Part shown: positions 1-6,973 of the stretch, piece after piece | How positions within the stretch are numbered: the stretch's first letter is position 1 | How the letters are laid out: each line of letters starts with the position of its first letter | Assembly: GCF_014203715.1 (NCBI RefSeq) | Contig: NZ_JACHJP010000003.1 | Coordinates: forward strand, 656,186-720,185 | DNA length: 64,000 nt | Reading direction: 5' to 3' | From: Streptosporangium saharense | GTDB taxonomy: Bacteria > Actinomycetota > Actinomycetes > Streptosporangiales > Streptosporangiaceae | The notes under the pieces: generated by a model | The model's database searches: none | The model's input: only the letters and a program-made list of their open reading frames with translations | What the model was told of the DNA's origin: nothing | Program-made: the position numbers and the translations under genes

Positions 1-1835
1 GCGCTCCGAAGTTCAACGAAGCGCTCGCCACCCGGCGTACGGCCCTCCAGGCGGCCTTCGCGGAGGCGGCCCAGGAAATAGCCCAGCGGATCAGGCGGCT
101 CGGCGGGCAGGCGCACGTCCCCTCCTTCTCGACCTCGATCAGTGTGATGGCCCCCGTGCCAGGAGCGTTCTCCGGAATGGACATCGCCGCCATGACCCGC
201 ATGGTGGCCGACCTCCAGCGAGCCGGACAGGAACTGCCCCGCGCGGGGCAACGGCTCGGCGCCGAACTGTCCGCGCTCTGCGTTTCCTCCCCCTCGGTGC
301 GGCAGGTTCTCGACACCGGTGCCTGGGCGGACGAACAGGCACGCGATCTGCGCCAGCGGCTGACCACGATCCAGCAGACACACGACGTCGGTACGGCCAG
401 CAAGGCGACGGCCGCCTTCGGCCTCTTCGGCGGGCACGCTCCCGCCTCGGGCGAGATCAACAGACTGACGACCGCCGCCGGGAAGGGGGACGTCACGGCG
501 CTGAAGACGCTGAAGGACCTGCAGGACACGGGAGAGGACGCGACCCTGGCCGGCAGGCTCACCGTGTGGTGGCGCGAGCTGGACAAGACCGCCCAGGACC
601 AGTTGATCGCCACCTCCCCAGGCCTGCTCGGCGCCCTGAACGGCCTCCCCGCCACGGTCCGCGACCAGGCCAACCGCAAACACCTGGCCGACCAGAAGGC
701 CACACTCGGTCCGGAGCTGGAGCGGTTGCGTGCATCGTCAGCGGAGCTGAAGAAAACGCTGAAAAGCCTGGTGGAACAGGAGGGCTCAACGCGCGATCCG
801 CGCCAGATATCCGCCAACCCTGTGCAGAGAGCACAGGCGCTACAGGCCCTCGGGAAGAATGCCGCAGCTATCAAGGACCTGGAGCTGAAACTGCGGCAGG
901 TCACATCCGTGGAGAAAAGCCTGGCACTCGGCGGTCAGAACGGCCGCCCTCCTGCCATGCTGCTGCAACTGGAGCTGGGCGGCCTCGGGAAGACCGCCGT
1001 ATCGTTTGGGAACCCCGACGAGGCGGACAACATAGCCGTATACGTCCCCGGAACCGGAACCAAGCTGGATGGTTTCGGGGATTCCAATTCCGATGCCCAC
1101 CGTGCGGCCGTCACCTGGGACCAGGCGAACGAGTTCCGGAGAGATAAGAAGACAGCTTCCATAGCCTGGCTCGGTTATGCGGCGCCACAGTGGGAGAGTT
1201 TTCTGGAGATGGAAGGAACGCCCGCTCTGGATTTCGCCGCCACCAATGGTGCTCCGCTTCTTGCCAGTTTCACCGATGGTCTTCGAGCTTCTCACGACGC
1301 CGCATCCGGCGTCCGTTTCACTGTTCTGGGTCACAGTTATGGGTCGACGACGGTCGGTGCGGCGGCTCAGAAGCGTCCGGGGGCTTTTGCGGACCAATTG
1401 ATTTTCGTAGGGAGTCCTGGAGTGACCGCCAAGGAGGTAAAAGATCTGAAGGTAGGTTCGGTGTGGGTAGGGGAGGCTCCTAATGATCCTGTTGGCGATA
1501 TCGGATCCGTTGTTCCTGCCCTGGGGCCCGACCCCAGCTCCGGTGTCTTCGGTGCTCAGACTTTCTACGTTCCGGACAGCGGAGACTCCGTTGTCAGTTT
1601 TAAGGGGCACTCCAGTTACTGGGGCGACAACTCCAAGTCGCTGAGTAATATTGCTCACATAATAAATGGTGATTATGGTTCTGTGATTCTTCACGCCGAG
1701 CCGTTCCCGAGTTCGACGGTTACTCCGCCGCCCCCTACCGGTCCGCCCTCTTTGTCGCTGAAAGGATCCAGTGCGTTGCCCACAGAGAGGCCATCGCCTC
1801 ATCCGCAGCCTTCACCCGTACCGGCTGGGGAGTGA
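1..1835 (+). CDS. DUF1023-type alpha/beta hydrolase (5' end outside window)
   Basis: The reading frame is open from the first bases of the window, so the true start lies upstream. The internal GTG at 144 is not needed as a start, and the codons before it look coding (Ala/Glu/Arg-rich helix). The C-terminal half carries a beta-strand with VPGTGTKLDGF near nt 1045-1080 and the nucleophile elbow GHSYGS near nt 1329-1346, as in the actinobacterial alpha/beta hydrolase family DUF1023. The N-terminal half is helical and rich in Ala, Leu and Gln, like a WXG-type or coiled-coil module. The tail is Pro/Ser/Thr-rich. Substrate and location are unknown. It ends one base before the start of a small lipoprotein gene, so the two are probably co-transcribed. 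GC content drops between about 1100 and 2350 compared with the rest of the window. Confidence 0.85.
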   Translation, partial: APKFNEALATRRTALQAAFAEAAQEIAQRIRRLGGQAHVPSFSTSISVMAPVPGAFSGMDIAAMTRMVADLQRAGQELPRAGQRLGAELSALCVSSPSVRQVLDTGAWADEQARDLRQRLTTIQQTHDVGTASKATAAFGLFGGHAPASGEINRLTTAAGKGDVTALKTLKDLQDTGEDATLAGRLTVWWRELDKTAQDQLIATSPGLLGALNGLPATVRDQANRKHLADQKATLGPELERLRASSAELKKTLKSLVEQEGSTRDPRQISANPVQRAQALQALGKNAAAIKDLELKLRQVTSVEKSLALGGQNGRPPAMLLQLELGGLGKTAVSFGNPDEADNIAVYVPGTGTKLDGFGDSNSDAHRAAVTWDQANEFRRDKKTASIAWLGYAAPQWESFLEMEGTPALDFAATNGAPLLASFTDGLRASHDAASGVRFTVLGHSYGSTTVGAAAQKRPGAFADQLIFVGSPGVTAKEVKDLKVGSVWVGEAPNDPVGDIGSVVPALGPDPSSGVFGAQTFYVPDSGDSVVSFKGHSSYWGDNSKSLSNIAHIINGDYGSVILHAEPFPSSTVTPPPPTGPPSLSLKGSSALPTERPSPHPQPSPVPAGE

Positions 1836-1836
1836 G

Positions 1837-2343
1837 ATGCTGCGTCCTGCTTTGGCAATCATGGCTATCGTCATTCTTGTTTCCGGCTGCACCGGGGAAG
1901 GTAACGTGAGCGGTCCCACGATCACCCAGGAACAGGCGTTAGGGCGAGTTGAGCAGCTCATCAAGGAGACGGCCAGCATCATAACCCCCAAGCCTCGGCT
2001 CGACCTCTATCGTCCTAGCCTTAACGTCACGCCCTGCCTCGACCCTACGGATGGAGGGTCGGAGGATCGCGTTGTGATTAACCGCTCTTATTACCTGGAA
2101 GGCATTTCACAAGACCGGGTGCTGGAGGTGGTGAAGCAGGTCAAACAGTACTGGGAGCGGCAGGGGCACTACATTGAGGGCGTCTCCCCGAATGGTCTCA
2201 ACATCTCGGGACGTTCCAAACCCGATGATTTTTTGCTCTCTTTGGCCCCAACTGGCCCCGAAAACAACATCGTGTTGAGCCTGGGAGTCTCGTCGTACTG
2301 CATATGGCCGAACGGTACGCCGGAGCCTTCTTCCAGCTCCTGA
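1837..2343 (+). CDS. small secreted lipoprotein, function unknown
   Basis: 168 aa. I start at ATG 1837, one base after the stop of the hydrolase gene. From there the protein begins with a hydrophobic signal (MLRPALAIMAIVILVSGC) whose LVSGC lipobox predicts lipidation of the Cys. A start further upstream in the same frame would bury this signal. The mature part has a helix, a short Cys-containing stretch (TPCLDPTDGG) and a final Cys-Ile-Trp segment, with no enzyme motif I recognise. The coupling suggests it serves together with the hydrolase at the cell surface. The lower GC of both genes hints at shared recent acquisition, but this is weak. Confidence 0.8.
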   Translation: MLRPALAIMAIVILVSGCTGEGNVSGPTITQEQALGRVEQLIKETASIITPKPRLDLYRPSLNVTPCLDPTDGGSEDRVVINRSYYLEGISQDRVLEVVKQVKQYWERQGHYIEGVSPNGLNISGRSKPDDFLLSLAPTGPENNIVLSLGVSSYCIWPNGTPEPSSSS

Positions 2344-2367
2344 TCTCTTCTCCGCGTACTCACCAGG

Positions 2368-2400
2368 GCCCGGCCGTCCGGTGAAACGGCCGGGCGGTTT
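2368..2400. terminator. bidirectional rho-independent terminator
   Basis: A perfect 10-bp stem (GCCCGGCCGT at 2368-2377 and ACGGCCGGGC at 2386-2395) with a short loop lies between the convergent lipoprotein and VOC genes, followed by GGTTT on the plus strand. Confidence 0.7.
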
Positions 2401-2407
2401 GGGGGCC

Positions 2408-3172
2408 TCAGGCGGTGACGCTGGTGATGACGGCGAAGCGGGCGCCGTGGGGGTCGGTGAGCACGGCGTAGCTGCCCGCCCCGGGCACCTCCGTGGCGGG
2501 CAGGAGGACGCCGGCGCCAAGCTGCTCGGCCAGGGCGACGGTCGTGGCGCAGGAGGGAACCTCGAAGTAGGGCAGCCAGTGCGGCCTGTCACCCTCCTGA
2601 AGCGGCATGATCCCACCCAGGTCGGCGTTCTCCCCCTCGGCGGGGGAGACCACGATGAAGGTCACGTCGCCGAACGGCATCTCCTGGTCCCGCCAGCCGA
2701 AGACCGCCCGGTAGAAGGAACGGGCGGCGTCCGGATTCGGGACGTACAGCTCGGCCCAGGACAGGGAACCGGGGACGGCGGCCAGGTCGAAGCCCGTGGT
2801 CGCGATGGGCTGCCAGACGGCGAACTCGGCGCCCTCGGGGTCGGTGAACCCGGCCATCCGGCCCTCGCCGAAGACGTCGCAGGGGCCGAAACGCACCGTA
2901 CCGCCCGCCTGCTCGACGGCCTTGGCCGTGGCCTCGACGTCGTCGGTGCCGAAGTAGACCGTCCAGGCGGAGGTCGCCCCCTCGTCGAGCGGTCCTACGG
3001 CGGCGACCGTCCTGCCGTCGAGCTGGAGGAAGCCGTAGTCTCCAGCCTCGGGGCCGGCCGGTTGGAGACTCCAGCCGAACAGGGAGCCGTAGAAGGCGGC
3101 CGAGGCCGCGACGTCGGGCGACCCCAGATCGATCCAGCCGGGGGTGCCGGGGACATGGTCGGTGGTGATCAT
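2408..3172 (-). CDS. VOC (glyoxalase/bleomycin-resistance) family protein, two domains
   Basis: 254 aa from ATG at 3172, which has a GGGAG ribosome site just upstream. Two repeated beta-alpha-beta-beta-beta units are visible. The first starts at GWIDLGSPDVAASAAFYGSLFGW (residues about 12-34). The second starts at SWAELYVPNPDAARSFYRAVFGW (about residues 137-159). Each half ends with a GAxFAVW/I strand (DPEGAEFAVWQP, DPHGARFAVI). This doubled arrangement is typical of actinobacterial VOC proteins, some of which are called hydroxylases or glyoxalases without proof. The substrate cannot be read from the sequence. Confidence 0.9.
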   Translation of the reverse strand: MITTDHVPGTPGWIDLGSPDVAASAAFYGSLFGWSLQPAGPEAGDYGFLQLDGRTVAAVGPLDEGATSAWTVYFGTDDVEATAKAVEQAGGTVRFGPCDVFGEGRMAGFTDPEGAEFAVWQPIATTGFDLAAVPGSLSWAELYVPNPDAARSFYRAVFGWRDQEMPFGDVTFIVVSPAEGENADLGGIMPLQEGDRPHWLPYFEVPSCATTVALAEQLGAGVLLPATEVPGAGSYAVLTDPHGARFAVITSVTA

Positions 3173-3280
3173 GGCGTGCTCCCTGGGGAGAAGGAGGGGC
3201 TGCGGGAAGGCGGCCCTTCGAATCGCGCACAGCCTGGCAGGGGCCACCGACAGTTTCCGCCCCGCGACCGGAACAGGAGG

Positions 3281-3949
3281 TCAGAGAGCCCAGGTCCGTC
3301 TGTACTCGACGTGCAGCATGTCCGAGCAGTGGCGTGACCAGGACGCCGACCACCGGCCGGAGTCGATCTCCGCGCAGAAGTGGCCGTCCGGCCGCTCCGC
3401 CAGGTAGGAGGGGGCCTCGGTGACCAGCGGGCGGATCATGGTGGCACCCGTGCGCCGGAACGCCTCGGGGCCGCCGACGACGAACAGCGTCCTGGCGGCC
3501 ACGGTGAAGTGGAAGTGGTCGCGATACTCCCGGTGGTGGACCCTGTCGTGGTCGATCGCGTCCTCGTCGGGGAAGACGTCCCCGGGCAGCGAGACGGTGT
3601 GTGGACGACCCGCCCCCAGCCTTGCCCGTACGGCGGGCCAGCGCGAGGCGGGGAACCGTACGGAATGCTGGACCAGCACCAGGTCCAGGGGTTTCAGGCC
3701 GGAGTCGTGCGCCAGCTCCTCGGGCGGGAGGTTGGCCCGCATGGGCAGGTAGACCAGCGAGTGGCGGGAGCGCGCGGCCAGCCCCCAGGCCACGGCCAGT
3801 ACGGCCGCCGCCTCACGGTCCACGTGCATGGCCAGGCTCCAGCCCCTGTCGTCGAACAGGAAGGCCCGCCGTGGCGGCCGGTCGGGCCACAGCACCCGGT
3901 GGTCGTCGGGGCCGAGCCGTACCCGACTGACCCGCATCCGCCGTCTCAT
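3281..3949 (-). CDS. conserved hypothetical protein
   Basis: 222 aa, possibly starting at the second Met (MRVSRVRLG, four codons in). I do not recognise a family. It has an Arg/Asp-rich N-terminal strand, a stretch with YLPMRANLPPEELAHDSGL, a His-rich segment (HDRVHHREYRDHFHF) and a C-terminal HVEYRRTWAL. No signal peptide or membrane segment is seen. It lies on the same strand as the VOC gene, about 100 bp upstream of that gene's start. A low-complexity intergenic repeat adjoins its 5' side. The codon pattern (GC in third positions) supports it as a real gene. Confidence 0.65.
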   Translation of the reverse strand: MRRRMRVSRVRLGPDDHRVLWPDRPPRRAFLFDDRGWSLAMHVDREAAAVLAVAWGLAARSRHSLVYLPMRANLPPEELAHDSGLKPLDLVLVQHSVRFPASRWPAVRARLGAGRPHTVSLPGDVFPDEDAIDHDRVHHREYRDHFHFTVAARTLFVVGGPEAFRRTGATMIRPLVTEAPSYLAERPDGHFCAEIDSGRWSASWSRHCSDMLHVEYRRTWAL

Positions 3950-4098
3950 CCCGAGAGCCCTGAGAGCCCCGAGAACCCGGGAAACCCAGAACGCCCGAAA
4001 GCCTCAGGGAAAGCGGAGAGCCCGGCATCCCCCAAAAACCTGAAAAATCCGAAAAATCCTGAAAACGCGGAGAACCCAGGAAAACCCCAGAGAGACCG
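3948..4098. repeat. degenerate 9-nt intergenic repeat
   Basis: A purine-rich stretch made of imperfect 9-base units of the type GAGAGCCCC / GAGAACCCG / GAAAACCCC on the plus strand, between the hypothetical gene and kptA. It would read as Pro-Glu-Ser/Asn repeats in one direction and Gly-Phe-Ser repeats in the other, but no start and ribosome site support translation. The AAAA-containing units lower the local GC. Confidence 0.6.
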
Positions 4099-4100
4099 TC

Positions 4101-4643
4101 TCATCCGGGGAATCGCAGAAACGTCGGAGGAACATGGTCGGTGAGCCACACCCCGTTGGCACTGACCCTGAACTCGTGACCCGCCCCCCGCATCGCCGCC
4201 GCGTCCACGACGAGGACGACCGGGGCACCCCTGCGCGATCCGACCCGGGTGGCGGTCTCCCGGTCGGGGGAGAGGTGGACGTGGTGCCGGTTCATCGGCC
4301 GCAGCCCCTCGGCGCGGATCGCCGTCACGTTGCGCGCGACCGTGCCGTGATAGAGGAACGCGGGCGGCTCGGCGACGGGAAGGTCGAGATCGACGGCGAC
4401 GGAGTGGCCCTGGTTCGCGCGGATCCGGCCGTCCTCGATGACGTATCTCCGCTTGTCGTTGTCGGCGACGACCCGTTCCAACTCGGCCGGCGAGAAGGGG
4501 AAGCCGTGCTCGGCGGCGGCCGTCAGGAGCGTGCCGACCTCGACCCAGCCACCGTCGTCCAGGGTGATCCCGATCCGCTCTGGCTGGTGCCGCAGGTGCT
4601 TGGCGAGATACTTGGAGATCCGTACCATCCGCCGCTCGTCCAT
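4101..4643 (-). CDS. kptA: RNA 2'-phosphotransferase (Tpt1/KptA family)
   Basis: 180 aa from ATG 4643, preceded by AAAGAGGG. The family transfers a 2'-phosphate from an RNA splice junction to NAD+, giving ADP-ribose 1'',2''-cyclic phosphate. Conserved blocks are all visible in order: SKYLAKHLRHQPE near the N-terminus, the ANQGHS motif around residue 71, YHGT around residue 98, and NRHHVHLS followed by an Arg-rich strand. Length matches bacterial KptA. Bacteria lack the eukaryotic tRNA splicing pathway, so the natural substrate is unknown. Two permuted tRNA-like RNAs lie 30 kb away in this window; any link is speculation. It ends close to a low-complexity repeat. Confidence 0.93.
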   Translation of the reverse strand: MDERRMVRISKYLAKHLRHQPERIGITLDDGGWVEVGTLLTAAAEHGFPFSPAELERVVADNDKRRYVIEDGRIRANQGHSVAVDLDLPVAEPPAFLYHGTVARNVTAIRAEGLRPMNRHHVHLSPDRETATRVGSRRGAPVVLVVDAAAMRGAGHEFRVSANGVWLTDHVPPTFLRFPG

Positions 4644-4782
4644 CACACCCTCTTTCGCGCGCCAGGAACAGGGATCCGGTCCGCGTGAATTGTCACGCCC
4701 CGGTACGGCGAAGGCCAACAGGTTTTTCCGGGGGAAACGCGAAATCGCGGGCCGGAAACGTGTTCCGACCCGCGACAGGTGA

Positions 4783-4857
4783 TGGTGGACGATACAGGGA
4801 TTGAACCTGTGACCTCTTCCGTGTCAGGGAAGCGCTCTCCCGCTGAGCTAATCGTCC
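4783..4857 (-). tRNA. tRNA-Val(GAC), copy 1
   Basis: On the minus strand the acceptor GGACGAT pairs with ATCGTCC, followed by discriminator A and an encoded CCA (4783-4785). The anticodon loop CTGACAC gives anticodon GAC. The T-loop is TTCAATC. It is the last gene of a Gly-Cys-Val cluster and is identical to the copy at 27121-27195. Confidence 0.95.
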
Positions 4858-4870
4858 TCATGGAGCTGAG

Positions 4871-4941
4871 AGGTGGAGACGGGATTTGAACCCGTGTACA
4901 CGGCTTTGCAGGCCGTTGCCTCGCCTCTCGGCCACTCCACC
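4871..4941 (-). tRNA. tRNA-Cys(GCA), copy 1
   Basis: 71 nt, acceptor GGTGGAG/CTCCACC with discriminator U as expected for tRNA-Cys. The anticodon loop CTGCAAA gives GCA. CCA is not encoded. Middle gene of the Gly-Cys-Val cluster, 13 nt from tRNA-Val. Confidence 0.95.
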
Positions 4942-4966
4942 GGAGTGAGAGCCCGAAGACCCTTCG

Positions 4967-5038
4967 AGCGGAAGACGGGATTCGAACCCGCGACCCTCAC
5001 CTTGGCAAGGTGATGCTCTACCACTGAGCCACTTCCGC
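4967..5038 (-). tRNA. tRNA-Gly(GCC), copy 1
   Basis: 72 nt, acceptor GCGGAAG/CTTCCGC, discriminator U. The anticodon loop TTGCCAA gives GCC. First gene of the cluster in the direction of transcription. CCA is not encoded. Confidence 0.95.
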
Positions 5039-5113
5039 GTGTTTTCGCCGGGTGTTTTCCCTGCGGCAACGAGAGAACTCTAGCGGGTTTTCCGGGTGGT
5101 TGCGTAACCGTGG

Positions 5114-5764
5114 TCACCCGGGGCCGCGGAGACGGCGGGCCATCCCGCGCTCCACGGCGGGCAGGGTGAGGAAGATCTCCAGGATCCTGGTGAGCCGGTG
5201 CACCTCGATGCGGTGGAAGGCGGGTCCCTCGGCACGGGCCAGCAGCAGGGCCAGGGCCAGCGGCGGCAGCGGGGCCGTGATCACGTGCAGGCCGGTGCCG
5301 AGCGTGGCGGCCGTGGGCCGGGCCGGGATCTCGGCGGGGAACGGAACCGGCGAGGGCGCCCGCCAGCTGGCGTGGACGAGGGCGTGGGGTTCCTCCTCGG
5401 TCCCCACGGCCGCCCAGTCGGCGCTGAACAGCACCGGCATGGAGTCGATCAGCGTGGCCAGGGCACGGTCGCCCGCCGTGGTGACGTATTTCAGGATCTC
5501 CAGCTCGGGGTAGGTCCCCGGCGCCTCACGGGTGCCCCAGACGCCCTCGACGGTGACCCCGGGCACCTCGCGCAGGCTCTCCGTCAGCAGCTCCCTGGGC
5601 GAGGCGTCCGGCCAGAAGACGGTGACGTCGTCAACCGCCTGCCCGCCGCCGCGCTCAAGCACGACGATCTGGGTGATGTCGGCCCCGGCGACGCCGAGGG
5701 CACCGGTGACCCTTCCCAGTGATCCCGGTTGGTCGGGCAGGGTGATCCGCAGCCGCAGGAGCAT
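5114..5764 (-). CDS. ACT-domain amino-acid-binding protein
   Basis: 216 aa. The N-terminus (MLLRLRITLPDQPGSLGRV, then GADITQIVVLE) is a clear ACT domain: beta strand, the DQPGSLG ligand turn, helix, and a second strand. The rest (from about residue 90) has a GAF-like run with VLFSADWAAV and a hydrophobic helix rich in Ala/Leu. ACT domains bind small ligands, mostly amino acids, and regulate enzymes or transcription. No enzyme domain is attached, so a regulatory role is likely but unproven. It is upstream of the tRNA cluster on the same strand and divergent from dusB. Confidence 0.8.
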   Translation of the reverse strand: MLLRLRITLPDQPGSLGRVTGALGVAGADITQIVVLERGGGQAVDDVTVFWPDASPRELLTESLREVPGVTVEGVWGTREAPGTYPELEILKYVTTAGDRALATLIDSMPVLFSADWAAVGTEEEPHALVHASWRAPSPVPFPAEIPARPTAATLGTGLHVITAPLPPLALALLLARAEGPAFHRIEVHRLTRILEIFLTLPAVERGMARRLRGPG

Positions 5765-5857
5765 CCACGTCCTCCACTGTCACGCGACTGTCACGCGTGG
5801 GTCCACCCTATCCGGGCGTGATTCGTCCCATCGGGCCCGGTGCGGTAAAAACACCAG

Positions 5858-6973
5858 GTGGAGTCGTTGAAACTGGGGTCGCTCGAGATCTGGCCTCCCG
5901 TGGTCCTGGCCCCCATGGCGGGCATCACCAACGCGCCGTTCCGCACACTGTGCCGGGAGCAGGGCGGGGGGCTGTTCGTCTGCGAGATGATCACCACCAG
6001 GGCGCTGGTCGAGCGCAACGCCAAGACGCTCAAGATGATCCGCTTCGACCCGGGGGAGAGTCCGCGCAGCCTCCAGCTCTACGGCGTCGATCCGGTGACC
6101 GTGGGCCGGGCCGTCCGCATGGTCGCCGAGGAGGGCCTGGCCGACCACGTCGACCTCAACTTCGGCTGCCCCGTGCCCAAGGTGACCCGGCGGGGCGGGG
6201 GGTCGGCGCTGCCGTACAAGCGGAATCTGTTGCGGGCGATCCTGCGCGAGGCCGTGCGCAACGCGGGGACGCTGCCGGTGACGATGAAGATGCGCAAGGG
6301 CATCGACGACGACCACCTCACCTACCTGGACGCCGGGCGCATCGCCGTCGAGGAGGGGATCGCCGCGGTCGCCCTGCACGGCCGTACGGCGGTGCAGCAC
6401 TACGGCGGGACTGCCGACTGGGACGCGATCGCGCGCCTGAAGGAGGCGGTGACCGAGATCCCGGTGCTCGGCAACGGCGACATCTGGAACGCGGCGGACG
6501 CGATGCGGATGATGGCGAAGACGGGCTGCGACGGCGTCGTCGTCGGCAGGGGCTGCCTGGGCCGTCCCTGGCTGTTCGCCGACCTGGCGGCGGCGTGCGA
6601 GGGGAGCGCCGAGGTGGCCAGGCCGACGCTGGGGCGGGTCGCCGCGACGATGGACCGGCACGCGACCCTGCTCACCGAGTGCTTCGGCAGCGAGCAGCAC
6701 GCCGTCGCCGACTTCCGCAAGCACGTCGGCTGGTACCTCAAGGGGTTCGTGGTCGGCTCCGACCTGCGCCGCCGTCTGGCGACCTCGGAGACCCTGGCGG
6801 GCCTCAGGCAGGGCCTGGCCGAACTGGACGCCGACCAGCCCTGGCCCGAGGGGGAAGACACCCCGCGCGGCAAGACCCACCCGCGTGAGCGCGTCCACCT
6901 GCCCGCGGGATGGCTCGACGACCCCTACGAGATCGTCGTCCCCGACGCCGAGCTGGAGGTCTCAGGCGGCTGA
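5858..6973 (+). CDS. dusB: tRNA-dihydrouridine synthase DusB-like
   Basis: 371 aa from GTG 5858. This FMN enzyme reduces uridine to dihydrouridine in the tRNA D-loop using NADPH. Visible family blocks: the TIM-barrel start VVLAPMAGITNAPFRTLCRE (residues about 16-35), LQLYG, the catalytic-Cys block HVDLNFGCPVPKVTRRGGGSAL (about residues 93-114), MKMRKGID, ALHGRTAVQHYGG and GNGDIWNAADA, then VVVGRGCLGRPWLF for phosphate binding. Length fits actinobacterial members. It converges on the UvrA-like gene with a 12-bp overlap of coding ends. Confidence 0.95.
   Translation: MESLKLGSLEIWPPVVLAPMAGITNAPFRTLCREQGGGLFVCEMITTRALVERNAKTLKMIRFDPGESPRSLQLYGVDPVTVGRAVRMVAEEGLADHVDLNFGCPVPKVTRRGGGSALPYKRNLLRAILREAVRNAGTLPVTMKMRKGIDDDHLTYLDAGRIAVEEGIAAVALHGRTAVQHYGGTADWDAIARLKEAVTEIPVLGNGDIWNAADAMRMMAKTGCDGVVVGRGCLGRPWLFADLAAACEGSAEVARPTLGRVAATMDRHATLLTECFGSEQHAVADFRKHVGWYLKGFVVGSDLRRRLATSETLAGLRQGLAELDADQPWPEGEDTPRGKTHPRERVHLPAGWLDDPYEIVVPDAELEVSGG

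Noticed and set aside
3946..4149. Minus-strand Gly-Phe-Ser repeat frame that looks like a collagen-like peptide
   Set aside because: It is the translation of a low-complexity intergenic repeat and overlaps the kptA 3' end; no ribosome site.
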